64,000 bases of DNA from Dyadobacter sp. 50-39 (GCA_001898145.1 MKSR01000040.1:310001-374000); one strand, 5' to 3'; counted from the stretch's first letter, positions 19,057 to 27,469 are shown. Notes: generated by a model not told the origin, from the letters alone. A program made the numbers and translations.

Positions 19057-20154
19057 ATGAGCATCGTCAGCAACAACATTAAGTATCTAAGAAGGCTTAA
19101 CGGCCTGACGCAGGAGCAGTTTGCCCGTAAGATCGCGATCAAGAGGTCGTTACTGGGGGCTTACGAGGAAGCCAGGGCCAATCCCAACCTTACTAATCTC
19201 AAAAACATGGCTGCCGCTTTCGGAGTTAGCGTTGATAATTTGCTAAAAAACGATTTGCGGAAGCTAAGGGAAACGCCGGAGATGTCGCTACCGCTGACAA
19301 CCTCCCGCCAAATGACTGTTTCGCATTCGGGAACGATGCCGCAGCCCGCCCCTACCCGTACGCCCGGCTACACGGAGCCGCAGCCATTATCCAAAATCAT
19401 CGAAACATACCAGCAGCCCGAGCAGCCTCTTCGACAAGTTTCCCGGCAGATCAATCTCAAACCGGTCAGCGGAGAATTGCAGCCGCATCAGCAGGAAGTT
19501 TTTCAGCAACCCGCCTATCAGCAGCCGGCCGTATCTCGTTCGGTAGCACCTCAGCCGGCAGCACCTCAGCCGGCAGCACCTCAGCCGGTAGCACCTCAGC
19601 CGCCTGCGGGGATCCCGACATTTAACAATCAGTATCAGACACCGCAATTCAACGCGGCGACCGACCAGCCGGCTCAGCATTTCCCTACCATCCAATGGGT
19701 GGCGCATAACAAGCAGGCCGAGTATATCGCCAATTTCCAAAATCCTGCTTACCTGAACACCCTTCCGCTGTTCCAATTGCCCAACCTGCCATCCGGCTAC
19801 TACCGTGCATTTGAGAGCGGTGAAGATTTCACCTACCCCGGCTCTATTCTCGTAGGTACGTTCATCCGGAACTGGTACGACATCAAGGACGGAATGCAGT
19901 ATGTGTTCCTGTTGAGAAACCACGGCCTCATCTACCGGAATGTGTTCAACCAGGTGAAAACCGCAGGAGTATTACTGCTTACTTCGGACAATGCCGAGAT
20001 TGCGGAGCTGGAAATTCCTTTGCAGGTCGTATTGGAAGTATGGGAAGTGAAAGCTTTCATCAGCGTGCAAATGCCTGTGCCCCAGCCTTCAATGGAACGG
20101 GTGGCTCAGCTTGTGGATGAATTGCAAATGGAGCTGAGCCAGTACCGTCAGTAA
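19057..20154 (+). CDS. XRE-family transcriptional regulator with P/Q-rich linker and S24-like C-terminus
   Basis: 365 aa. Residues about 5-60 form a helix-turn-helix (IKYLRRLNGLTQEQFARKIA, then LLGAYEEARANPNLTNL). Residues about 75-210 are a Pro/Gln/Ala-rich linker containing four 5-residue APQPA repeats encoded by 15-bp DNA repeats. The C-terminal domain (about 215-340) reads LPSGYYRAFESGEDF, then YPGSILVGTFI, then GMQYVFLLRNHGLIYRNVF. This resembles the LexA/CI (S24) fold, but the nucleophilic Ser of G(D/E)SM is replaced in GEDFTYPGS, so self-cleavage is not expected. It may be a cytosolic sensor-repressor; targets are unknown. It converges on the minus-strand gene ending at 20159, with 4 nt between. 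Confidence 0.75.
   Translation: MSIVSNNIKYLRRLNGLTQEQFARKIAIKRSLLGAYEEARANPNLTNLKNMAAAFGVSVDNLLKNDLRKLRETPEMSLPLTTSRQMTVSHSGTMPQPAPTRTPGYTEPQPLSKIIETYQQPEQPLRQVSRQINLKPVSGELQPHQQEVFQQPAYQQPAVSRSVAPQPAAPQPAAPQPVAPQPPAGIPTFNNQYQTPQFNAATDQPAQHFPTIQWVAHNKQAEYIANFQNPAYLNTLPLFQLPNLPSGYYRAFESGEDFTYPGSILVGTFIRNWYDIKDGMQYVFLLRNHGLIYRNVFNQVKTAGVLLLTSDNAEIAELEIPLQVVLEVWEVKAFISVQMPVPQPSMERVAQLVDELQMELSQYRQ
19546..19605 (+). repeat. 15-bp in-frame coding minisatellite, 4 copies
   Basis: Four consecutive 15-bp units of GCACCTCAGCCGGCA type, the third and fourth with single or terminal changes, encode APQPA repeats in the linker of the XRE regulator. Because the unit is a multiple of three, copy-number change would lengthen or shorten the linker without a frameshift. 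Confidence 0.8.
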
Positions 20155-20158
20155 ACTG

Positions 20159-20932
20159 TTATTTCGCAAGGGTGTTGAACAATGCCTCGATTTTTGCGAG
20201 GTCCTTGCTTTTATTGGTTGTTTCCAGCACGGCGACGCCGATCTGATACCACAAACCGTCACCTGCCGTAATGTATTTGCCCTTTTTTGACGGTTTACTT
20301 TCCGATGCATTGTCGGGCACGAATTCAGCTTTGTAAATCGTGTCCATTATTTTCTGCAACTGGCCCCAGTCCAGTTTACGGGCCGTACCTGCGTTTTTAA
20401 CTAATGTAAATTCCTTTTTTCCGAATGATGCTTTCAGGTCGATGGTGGTTTTTCCGTCGTTGTCAATGTCAAGGTAGGTCAGTTCAAAAGGCTTTTCCCG
20501 GCCGCTTGTCTCGAAGATCGCCTGCATCATTTCCTGTAAAAAATACGACCAGCGCTCTTTATCGACCGGATAAATGGTTACCTGTTTATCGCTTTCATCG
20601 AGTTCTATTTCAATAAAATCCTCAAATTCACTCTCCTCGCGCTTGCGGATGATCTTGGACGATGAAAGGATATCCTGAAACTCAGTGATCCAAACGGCGG
20701 GCAAGCTGCCTTTCCATCTGTAATTATCATCCAGCGAAAAGCCTTCGTCAAAAATCTCGTCCTCGGTCAGTTCTTCACGGTCGTTGTAAACAATATCAAA
20801 ATCCACCCGCAAGTCCTCCGCCGACTGAATGTCCATTTTCAAGGTATAAAAATGGGCAAAAGGTGCCGGAACCACCGTGGCGGTTTGATAGCGAATAATG
20901 TAGTGACCTGGTATTTGAAGATTCTTATCCAT
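20159..20932 (-). CDS. Uncharacterised acidic protein coupled to menE
   Basis: 257 aa, not recognised. It has no signal peptide or membrane segment and is rich in Asp, Glu and Lys (for example NDREELTEDEIFDEGF and EESEFEDFIEIELDE). The mid part has alternating strand-like stretches (QVTIYPVDKERWSYFLQEMMQAIFET), and the C-terminus has KGKYITAGDGLWYQIGVAVLE. Its start lies inside the end of menE (8-nt overlap with the menE stop at 20925-20927), so it is translated from the menE message. A role linked to menaquinone synthesis is suggested only by this coupling. Confidence 0.6.
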   Translation of the reverse strand: MDKNLQIPGHYIIRYQTATVVPAPFAHFYTLKMDIQSAEDLRVDFDIVYNDREELTEDEIFDEGFSLDDNYRWKGSLPAVWITEFQDILSSSKIIRKREESEFEDFIEIELDESDKQVTIYPVDKERWSYFLQEMMQAIFETSGREKPFELTYLDIDNDGKTTIDLKASFGKKEFTLVKNAGTARKLDWGQLQKIMDTIYKAEFVPDNASESKPSKKGKYITAGDGLWYQIGVAVLETTNKSKDLAKIEALFNTLAK

Positions 20933-21992
20933 TCGAAGATTTTAAAAACTGTTGAAATGTGGCGCGTTTGTCGATCTTGTCCGTTGCTGTTTTGGCAAAC
21001 GCTTTTGCAAAGTAAATATGTTTCGGGTTTTCATAGGTCGAAACACGCTTCCTAATTTCCGAAGCAAGCTCCGGGTGCAGGGCATCGCCGGTTTCACTTT
21101 CCACCACCAGCACCAGTTTCTGGCCCAATTTCTCGTCCGGTTCCCACCAGCAAAAAAAAGCATCGCCGATACCCAAATCGTGAAAAACCGATGCAATGCG
21201 CTGGTCGGCCTGATCAAGCACAATCTTTACCCCACCCGAATTGATGACATTATCGGCCCGGCCGATCCATTGAAACGCACCACCGGTTATCTCCACGAGA
21301 TCATTGGTTTGCACCCTCTCTGCATTGGTTACCGCGCCGGAAACAAACAGGCAGCCTCGCTCGTCGGTACCGAATTCAATGCCGGGCAGGAAGGTGTAGG
21401 AATCGCTGGCCAGGGGGCCGTTGAGCGATTTCAGGGCGATGTGCGATACCGTTTCAGTCATACCATAGCTTTGGTACACCGGCACGTCGAGCGCCTTGAT
21501 CTGCGCTGCCAGGACCGGATTGACCGGCGCACCGCCAAGTAATATCTTGCCCAGCTTACCAACCTGATTCCCCGACGCCGGATTATCCAGGATGGCCTGC
21601 AACTGCATGGGTACCATGGCGACGAAATCGAAATCGACCGAATCCAGCCCACTGACCGGGTTGGCGGTGGGTTCTGTGATCGTGAGCTCCCAGCCCAATT
21701 CCAGGCCGCGGACGAGCATCATCAGGCCCGCAATGTAGCGCACATTCAGGCATACGAGTGCACGCGTACCGCTCCCGAGCGAGAGCGCCTGCCCGGTCAT
21801 GGCCGCACTCGTTTGCAGCTGCCTGCGCGTCACCGTGATGGGCTTGGGCATGCCCGTGGAACCGGAGGTGTGCAGCACAAATTCACCGGCGCCTTCCAGC
21901 CACTTTCCCATAAAGTCGTAAGCCTGTGCGAAATAAGGATTTCGCGGCCTTTTCTGCGTTTGCCAATGTGTTTTGCCTGTTGTCCAGATCAT
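20925..21992 (-). CDS. menE: o-Succinylbenzoate-CoA ligase (AMP-binding enzyme)
   Basis: 355 aa, short for an acyl-CoA synthetase but similar to the compact MenE of Bacteroidota. The adenylate-forming core motif is LHTSGSTGMPKPI (P-loop-like, near residue 40). YQSYGMTETVSH is the second conserved box, and GRADNVINSGGVKI with the late Lys in TDKIDKRA complete the C-terminal lid. It would activate o-succinylbenzoate with CoA and ATP in menaquinone synthesis. Placement divergent from menB, the next enzyme of the pathway, supports the assignment. Confidence 0.85.
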   Translation of the reverse strand: MIWTTGKTHWQTQKRPRNPYFAQAYDFMGKWLEGAGEFVLHTSGSTGMPKPITVTRRQLQTSAAMTGQALSLGSGTRALVCLNVRYIAGLMMLVRGLELGWELTITEPTANPVSGLDSVDFDFVAMVPMQLQAILDNPASGNQVGKLGKILLGGAPVNPVLAAQIKALDVPVYQSYGMTETVSHIALKSLNGPLASDSYTFLPGIEFGTDERGCLFVSGAVTNAERVQTNDLVEITGGAFQWIGRADNVINSGGVKIVLDQADQRIASVFHDLGIGDAFFCWWEPDEKLGQKLVLVVESETGDALHPELASEIRKRVSTYENPKHIYFAKAFAKTATDKIDKRATFQQFLKSSNG

Positions 21993-22069
21993 AGCTGTGG
22001 TTTCTGCGAATGCATTGTTGCCGGCAATGAAACACCGTTTTTAGTGCGGTGGAAAGTTATTCATTTGTT

Positions 22070-22101
22070 TTTGAAGGTAATCCAAACAATGACTAATTTC
22101 G
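22070..22101 (+). promoter_or_regulatory. Predicted menB promoter
   Basis: TTTG at 22070-22073, a 20-nt spacer and TAATTTCG at 22094-22101 match the Bacteroidota pattern with one mismatch in the -7 box. Transcription would begin near 22108, so the whole 14-bp repeat array would lie within a roughly 250-nt menB leader. Confidence 0.45.
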
Positions 22102-22145
22102 CGCATTCAGGCAGTGCCGAACGCTCGCATCCAAAGCGGAGGGAC

Positions 22146-22310
22146 GGGCCGCGCAGGTCGGGCCGCGTAGGTCGGGCCGCGTAGGTCGGGCCGCGTAGGT
22201 CGGGCCGCGTAGGTCGGGCCGCGTAGGTCGGGCCGCGTAGGTCGGGCCGCGTAGGTCGGGCCGCGTAGGTCGGGCCGCGTAGGTCGGGCCGCGAAGGTCG
22301 GGCCGCGTAG
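22146..22310. repeat. 14-bp tandem repeat array, 11 full copies plus one partial
   Basis: The unit GGGCCGCGTAGGTC repeats without gaps from 22146. The first copy has GCGCAGG and the eleventh (22286-22299) GCGAAGG; all nine between them are identical, and a twelfth partial copy (22300-22310) ends GCGTAG. Because 14 is not a multiple of 3, all reading frames cycle through the unit. On the plus strand each frame meets TAG within 42 nt, and on the minus strand there is no stop. Identity of the inner copies points to recent expansion by slippage. Confidence 0.95.
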
Positions 22311-22355
22311 ATTGCACCCGCGCATTGCATTCATTTACTTATACCAATCTGATTT

Positions 22356-23180
22356 ATGTCCAATACAGTTCAATGGGAAACCATTAAGGAATACGAGGAA
22401 ATTCTCTTTACGCTTCACGAAGGAATAGCGAAAATCAGCATCAACCGCCCGCATAAGCACAATGCATTCACCCCGCTTACGGTAACCGAGATGATCGATG
22501 CGATGCACATTTGCCGCGAAGACACGCGCATTGATGTGATCATCCTTACCGGCGAAGGCGGCAAGGCATTCTGCTCAGGCGGCGACCAGTCGGTGCGCGG
22601 CCACGGCGGCTACATCGGCGACGACCACGTACCTCGCCTGAACGTGCTGGACCTGCAAAAAATGATCCGCTCCATTCCAAAAGCGGTGATCGCGATGGTG
22701 GCAGGCTGGGCGATCGGCGGCGGCCATGTGCTGCACGTGATCTGCGACATTACCATAGCGGCGGATAATGCACGTTTCGGACAAACAGGCCCGAAAGTCG
22801 GCAGCTTCGACGGCGGATTTGGGGCTTCTTACCTCGCCCGTGTGGTGGGCCAGAAAAAAGCACGCGAAATATGGTTCCTGTGCGACCAGTACGATGCCGG
22901 TGAGGCATTGCAGATGGGACTGGTGAACAAAGTCGTTCCTTTGGAGCAACTCGAACCGGTTACCCTGGAATGGGCGAAAAAAATCCAGGAGAAAAGCCCG
23001 CTGTCGATCCGTATGCTCAAAAGCGCATTCAATGCGGAGCTCGACGGACAGGCTGGTATCCAGGAGCTCGCGGGCAATGCCACATTACTTTACTACCTCA
23101 GCGAGGAAGCCAAGGAAGGCCAGCGCTCGTTCCTGGAAAAAAGAAAGCCGGATTTCAGCAAATTCCCGAAATTCCCTTGA
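22356..23180 (+). CDS. menB: 1,4-Dihydroxy-2-naphthoyl-CoA synthase
   Basis: 274 aa crotonase-fold enzyme with MenB-specific features: the oxyanion-hole segment [38 protein letters not shown], and the late [21 protein letters not shown] block. It closes the second ring of the naphthoquinone from o-succinylbenzoyl-CoA, the product of MenE, which is encoded divergently. The ATG at 22356 precedes [15 protein letters not shown], typical of the family. The long repeat-bearing leader is unusual. Confidence 0.95.
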   Translation: MSNTVQWETIKEYEEILFTLHEGIAKISINRPHKHNAFTPLTVTEMIDAMHICREDTRIDVIILTGEGGKAFCSGGDQSVRGHGGYIGDDHVPRLNVLDLQKMIRSIPKAVIAMVAGWAIGGGHVLHVICDITIAADNARFGQTGPKVGSFDGGFGASYLARVVGQKKAREIWFLCDQYDAGEALQMGLVNKVVPLEQLEPVTLEWAKKIQEKSPLSIRMLKSAFNAELDGQAGIQELAGNATLLYYLSEEAKEGQRSFLEKRKPDFSKFPKFP

Positions 23181-23231
23181 TTTAGTCGGGAAAGATTGAC
23201 ATTTTAACTCCTACCATTACAAAAAGCACGA

Positions 23232-23645
23232 ATGAACTATTGGCTTGTCAAATCAGAACCTTTTAAATACTCCTGGGACCACCTTGTTGCCGAAGGCGAA
23301 GGCATGTGGGACGGCGTGCGCAACTACGCGGCTCGCAACAACCTGATGGCCATGAAAGTCGGTGACCTGGTGCTGTTTTACCACAGCAATGAAGGCAAAG
23401 AGGTAGTGGGGCTCGCCAAGGTGTCAAAGGAACATTACCCCGACCCTACCACCGACGAAGCCGGATGGGTAGTGGTGAACCTCGTGCCTGTTGAGAAATT
23501 TCCGAACACCGTTACGCTCGCGCAGATTAAAAAGGATGAACTCCTGAAACAAATGGACCTCGTCCGCTTGTCGAGGCTGTCGGTCGTGCCGGTTAAACGC
23601 GAAGAATTCGACCATATCGTTGCCCTGGCACATGACAAAAAATAA
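23232..23645 (+). CDS. EVE domain protein
   Basis: 137 aa, nearly all one EVE domain of the PUA-like superfamily: MNYWLVKSEPFKYSWDHL, GMWDGVRNYAARNNLMAMKVGD, VLFYHSNEGKEVVGLAKV. EVE proteins bind modified bases in RNA or DNA (the human relative is THYN1); the ligand here is unknown. The end overlaps the start of the next gene by 14 nt, so the two are probably made from one message. Confidence 0.88.
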   Translation: MNYWLVKSEPFKYSWDHLVAEGEGMWDGVRNYAARNNLMAMKVGDLVLFYHSNEGKEVVGLAKVSKEHYPDPTTDEAGWVVVNLVPVEKFPNTVTLAQIKKDELLKQMDLVRLSRLSVVPVKREEFDHIVALAHDKK

Positions 23646-25212
23646 GCGATCCGTTTTTCGGCTGGTCTTACCGCTACTCTTCCTGGGCGTCCTGAGCGGA
23701 CAAATTTTTGCCCAGGGAGTGAAACGGATTGAACTTCCTTTGCCCGGTAACACGGCCTACCAGGCTGTTCCGCTGGGCAAGCAGGGCGTACTGCTCATTT
23801 CCAAGCCCGACAAGGGCACGTTCAATGTCCAGAAATTCGATACGAACCTCGAACGGGTGTGGTCCATCGACGGCCCGATCGAGTCTAACCTCGATTACAT
23901 CGCTTCCTCCTACGACGGGCAGGCCGTTTTCCTGCTTTTCAGTAAATACCGCAGTTCGCTATATCAAATTGTGAAAGTGAATGTCGGCCCTGGCTTCGTG
24001 GAGACATTTACGATCAACACCGTCGACCGTTTCGAGATCACTGATTTCAAAACACTCGGCTATTCGGTTTTTATGGCCGGAATGGTGCGCAACGAGCCGG
24101 TATTGATCCATACCCAGCTTACCACCCAGCAAACGCGGGTGCTCCCTTCGGCCATTAAAGGTTCTAACGCCATTCAGACCGTGGAAGTAGACACGGCGCA
24201 GCATTTGGTTAATGTATGTTTTGCGGTTAAAAAAGGTCGCCAGACTAAAATTGTGGCACGTTCCTATGAAGAAACCGGAGAGCTGTACACCCAGGTAAGC
24301 GTCGAGCCGGAGGACGATTTTTCGCTGCTCAGCGGCCGTTTGCAGGTGTTGAACGATTCGGTGCGGATTGTGATCGGTACCTATGGTTACCGCAATATGC
24401 AAAGCAGCACCATTGCCGCCTCGCAGGGGCTGTACATCAGCAAAATCGTCGGGGACGAGACTATCTTCACCAAATACCACAGCTTTACCGATTTCAAAAA
24501 CTTCTTCAACTTCATGAGCGAACGCCAGCAGGAGAAGATGGAAAAGCGGATCCGGAAGAAAAAGGAAAGCGGCGACGACCTGAAACTGAATTATCGCCTG
24601 CTGGTGCATGATATTGTTCCAAAAACCAATAATTTCCTGCTGGTAGCCGAAGTGTTCTACCCGGAATACCGCTACCAGAACCCCAGCATGATGGGCGGTT
24701 TCAATTACGGATACGGCGGCTACGGTTACCCGTTTGGAATGGGCCTTTATAATCCCTACCTCTGGAACCCAATGTACGGCGGCCGCGGTTACAACTCACA
24801 GGTTTTCGACGGCTTCACCTATACACATGCGGTGGTTGCCGATGTGGACCAGAATGGCAACCTGCTTTGGGACAACAGCATCAGTTTCGACAATGTGAAA
24901 AGTATGGAATTGAAAGAGAAGATTAAGGTCCAATCCTTCACCAACGGTAATTCCAAACTGATTTACAGCCATAATGGCGCCATTCGCAGCAAGATCATCA
25001 AAGGTGACCAGGTGATCGACAGCGACCGTGTGATCCCCAACGACACGTACGTGGAGGGTGACAAGGTACGGAAAACCAGTACCGACGACATCGACTACTG
25101 GTACGACAACTTCTACCTGGCCTGGGGCGAACAACGCATTGTGAACGCAGCCGGCGATCCGAACACAAGGGGAAGACGGAATGTATTTTATTTGAACAAG
25201 ATTGCTTATTAG
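23632..25212 (+). CDS. Secreted protein of unknown function with Gly/Tyr-rich segment
   Basis: 526 aa from the ATG at 23632, chosen because a signal peptide begins there (MTKNKRSVFRLVLPLLFLGV, ending near IFAQ); a TTG four codons earlier is also possible. I do not recognise the family. The body is beta-rich with a repeating strand-turn feel, and a short basic helix near residues 295-320 (ERQQEKMEKRIRKKKE). At about residues 350-390 is a Gly/Tyr/Asn/Pro-rich stretch (GGFNYGYGGYGYPFGMGLY). The gene overlaps the EVE gene by 14 nt. Its TAG stop is part of the following repeat element. Confidence 0.65.
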   Translation: MTKNKRSVFRLVLPLLFLGVLSGQIFAQGVKRIELPLPGNTAYQAVPLGKQGVLLISKPDKGTFNVQKFDTNLERVWSIDGPIESNLDYIASSYDGQAVFLLFSKYRSSLYQIVKVNVGPGFVETFTINTVDRFEITDFKTLGYSVFMAGMVRNEPVLIHTQLTTQQTRVLPSAIKGSNAIQTVEVDTAQHLVNVCFAVKKGRQTKIVARSYEETGELYTQVSVEPEDDFSLLSGRLQVLNDSVRIVIGTYGYRNMQSSTIAASQGLYISKIVGDETIFTKYHSFTDFKNFFNFMSERQQEKMEKRIRKKKESGDDLKLNYRLLVHDIVPKTNNFLLVAEVFYPEYRYQNPSMMGGFNYGYGGYGYPFGMGLYNPYLWNPMYGGRGYNSQVFDGFTYTHAVVADVDQNGNLLWDNSISFDNVKSMELKEKIKVQSFTNGNSKLIYSHNGAIRSKIIKGDQVIDSDRVIPNDTYVEGDKVRKTSTDDIDYWYDNFYLAWGEQRIVNAAGDPNTRGRRNVFYLNKIAY

Positions 25213-25370
25213 GACTTCGGCTGTCGGCCATCGGCCTTCGGCTTTACCCTCCGGCGCATTTTTATAATTTTTAAATTTAAAAAAGGCCGAAAGCCGAAAG
25301 CCGACAGCCCAAGTCCCCATCACATTTTTCCAACTAAAAAGGCCGACGGCCGAAAGCCGAAAGCCAAAGT
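25210..25370. repeat. Heptamer-grammar inverted-repeat element, copy 2 (three blocks)
   Basis: The element opens with TAGGACTTCGGCT, the TAG being the stop of the preceding gene, as at 18842. The first block carries CGGC every 7 nt (CGGCTGT, CGGCCAT). The second block, about 25281-25315, is its imperfect reverse complement (GCCGAAA units, ending CCCAAGT). A third block of the same orientation as the second (about 25338-25370, ending GCCAAAGT) runs to within six bases of the next gene's start. The centre (about 25258-25280) is A/T-rich. Confidence 0.75.
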
Positions 25371-25375
25371 ACACC

Positions 25376-26263
25376 TTGATACTACTTTCACCCGATCAAC
25401 ATACTGATTATCAACTAATCGACAGCGGCGGATTTGAGAAACTCGAAAAATTCGGCCCGTATGTACTTTCCCGCCCCGAGCCGCAGGCCATCTGGGACAA
25501 ATCACTGTCGGAAGCAGAATGGGACAACCGCTCGAATGCCGTTTTCAAAAAGGATAAGAATTCCCAGGAAAAAGGGCAATGGATCACCAAAGGCGATATG
25601 CCCGATAAATGGGTATTCCAGTACCGCACCAAAGAACTGCATTTGCGTACCAAGCTTGCATTATCCTCATTCAAGCACGTGGGCGTGTTTCCCGAGCAGG
25701 CTACCAACTGGGATTTTATTGCCAGGACATTGAAGCAAATGCCCGAAGAAAAGCCTTCGGTGCTGAACCTCTTTGCCTACACCGGCATTGCCTCGCTGGC
25801 AGCGAAAGCCTCCGGCGCAGACGTAACGCATGTGGACTCGGTAAAACAGGTGATCAGCTGGTCACGGGAAAATATGGACCTCAGCGGACTGAACAACATC
25901 CGCTGGGTAGTGGAAGATGCACTGAAATTCGTACAGCGCGAGGTGCGCCGCGGAAATAAGTACAATGGCCTCATCCTCGACCCTCCCGCCTACGGACGCG
26001 GGCCGGATGGCGAAAAATGGCTGCTGGAAGAGAGCCTGAATGAACTACTCAGGCTATGCGCGCAGTTATTGAAGGAGAAGAATTTCTTTTTTATCATTAA
26101 CCTGTACTCGCTCGGCTTCTCCGCGCTGATCGTCGAGAACCTGATCAAGGCGCATTTCGGAACGGAGATCAGGCATGAGTTCGGCGAACTGTTTATTCCT
26201 GATTCTTTCGGTAAAAAGCTGCCGCTGGGCGTGTTTTCGCGTTTTTCAGACCAGAATGTTTAG
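25376..26263 (+). CDS. Class I SAM-dependent methyltransferase, RlmI/RlmK-like
   Basis: 295 aa. The start is set at TTG 25376 because the conserved opening DYQLIDSGGFEKLEKFGPYV follows at once and no ATG lies near. Motif I for S-adenosylmethionine is LNLFAYTGIASLAA (about residues 125-138), followed by VTHVDSVKQVISWSREN. Motif IV is LILDPPAYGRG. The family (PF10672) methylates rRNA; a 23S rRNA target is inferred by homology. The start sits directly against a repeat element and has no purine-rich ribosome-binding site. The TPR gene follows after 6 nt. Confidence 0.8.
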   Translation: MILLSPDQHTDYQLIDSGGFEKLEKFGPYVLSRPEPQAIWDKSLSEAEWDNRSNAVFKKDKNSQEKGQWITKGDMPDKWVFQYRTKELHLRTKLALSSFKHVGVFPEQATNWDFIARTLKQMPEEKPSVLNLFAYTGIASLAAKASGADVTHVDSVKQVISWSRENMDLSGLNNIRWVVEDALKFVQREVRRGNKYNGLILDPPAYGRGPDGEKWLLEESLNELLRLCAQLLKEKNFFFIINLYSLGFSALIVENLIKAHFGTEIRHEFGELFIPDSFGKKLPLGVFSRFSDQNV

Positions 26264-26269
26264 AGGCTA

Positions 26270-27469
26270 ATGAAGTCTGACAAGCTGAAATATTTACCAT
26301 TTGCATTCCTTATCGCACTGGGCGGGCTCGAACAGTCCTGCCAGAGCGACGCGCGTACGTCCACGCGCATTCCGCCTGTTATCAAAAAAGGCAAAGAGCA
26401 ATGGCAGAAAGATGCTTTGCTCTCGTTAACCGAACTGATCAACCGCGGGATCGATTCGGATGTCAACTATTTTAAAAGGGCGCGCATTTACTTCGAACGC
26501 GAGCAATACGCCGAGGCGCTCGACGATATCAACGAGTCTATTTACGAGCAGGACAATGTGAGCGAATATTTCCTCTTACGGGGCAAGATCAACCGCGAGC
26601 TGGGTAAGATCGACAATGCGCTGGAAGATGCGCAGCGCGCCGAAGCATTGCAGCAAAGCAGTCCTGAATTATATGTACTGCTTGCCGACATTTTGCAGGC
26701 TAAAAATCGTTTCGGCGAATCGGTCGGCTATCTCAACCAGGCCCTGCGCATGGCACCCTATGATGGCTCAGCATACTACGTAAAAGGGATGCTGCAGGCC
26801 AAACAGGGCGATTCCCTGGCGAGTTTGTCGAGCCTGAACTACGCGATGAATGTCAACCCGCGGCTGCTGCGGGCGTACGAGCAGGGTACGATGATCAACC
26901 TGAAACTGAACAATACCGCGGAAGCACTGGCTATCAACGAGCGGGCATTGAAACGCTTTCCGGAGCGGGCCAGCTTGTTTTTTGGAAGAGGAGAAATCCT
27001 GAATGCACTGGCACAGCCTGATACCGCACTGATCTTTTATCAAAAAGCCGTCGCGATACAGCCCGATTACGAAGAGGCGCTCAACCAGCTGGCCACGGTC
27101 GCCATGCAGCTCCGCGCCTTCCCGCAGGCGATTCCGGCATTGAAAACGCTTCTACGCAAAAAGCCGCAGTCGAAAGAACTGAACAATATGCTGGGTTACG
27201 CCTATGAGAAGAGCGGCGAGCTCGATATTGCCAAAAACTACTACACCACTGCCTTGACGATCGCCCCTGGCGACCAGGACGCGCGCTACGGCATGTTCCG
27301 GATTCGGAAAATTGAATCGGAAGGACTTTATCCCTCCTACTATCCTGAGGAAAATACCAATCCGGGTTATAAACTGCTCGATACGGCGCGGGTTAAAGTC
27401 AATATTATCCAACCGCGTGGTACCACAAATATCCGCGTTGACTCTTCACGCAAAGCTAAAATTGAATAG
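26270..27469 (+). CDS. TPR-repeat lipoprotein-like protein
   Basis: 399 aa. The N-terminus has a short basic part, a hydrophobic core (YLPFAFLIALGG) and then LEQSCQSD, a loose lipobox with Cys at about residue 24, so outer-membrane or periplasmic attachment is likely. Residues about 60-350 hold some eight tetratricopeptide repeats (for example AEALDDINESIY, AEALAINERALKRFP, DTALIFYQKAVAIQPDYEEAL). The C-terminal 50 residues are Pro-rich and extended. TPR arrays act as protein-binding scaffolds; partners are unknown. It follows the methyltransferase after 6 nt and precedes thrS by 59 nt. Confidence 0.8.
   Translation: MKSDKLKYLPFAFLIALGGLEQSCQSDARTSTRIPPVIKKGKEQWQKDALLSLTELINRGIDSDVNYFKRARIYFEREQYAEALDDINESIYEQDNVSEYFLLRGKINRELGKIDNALEDAQRAEALQQSSPELYVLLADILQAKNRFGESVGYLNQALRMAPYDGSAYYVKGMLQAKQGDSLASLSSLNYAMNVNPRLLRAYEQGTMINLKLNNTAEALAINERALKRFPERASLFFGRGEILNALAQPDTALIFYQKAVAIQPDYEEALNQLATVAMQLRAFPQAIPALKTLLRKKPQSKELNNMLGYAYEKSGELDIAKNYYTTALTIAPGDQDARYGMFRIRKIESEGLYPSYYPEENTNPGYKLLDTARVKVNIIQPRGTTNIRVDSSRKAKIE

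Larger units (their letters stand above)
21993..22355. other. Divergent menE/menB intergenic region with repeat array
   Basis: No gene is supported. From left to right the region holds the menE leader, a predicted plus-strand promoter (22070-22101), a 14-bp tandem array (22146-22310) and a short AT-rich stretch before the menB ATG at 22356. Long frames through the array on the minus strand exist only because the repeat has no stop on that strand. Confidence 0.6.

Noticed and set aside
22146-22310. CRISPR array
   Set aside because: The repeats are directly adjacent with no unique spacers, the unit is 14 bp, and no cas gene is in the window.
22061-22334. Three overlapping minus-strand reading frames encoding repeated RPDLRGPTYA-like peptides
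   Set aside because: They arise because the 14-bp repeat has no stop on this strand; all three frames give the same periodic peptide and there is no start context or homology.
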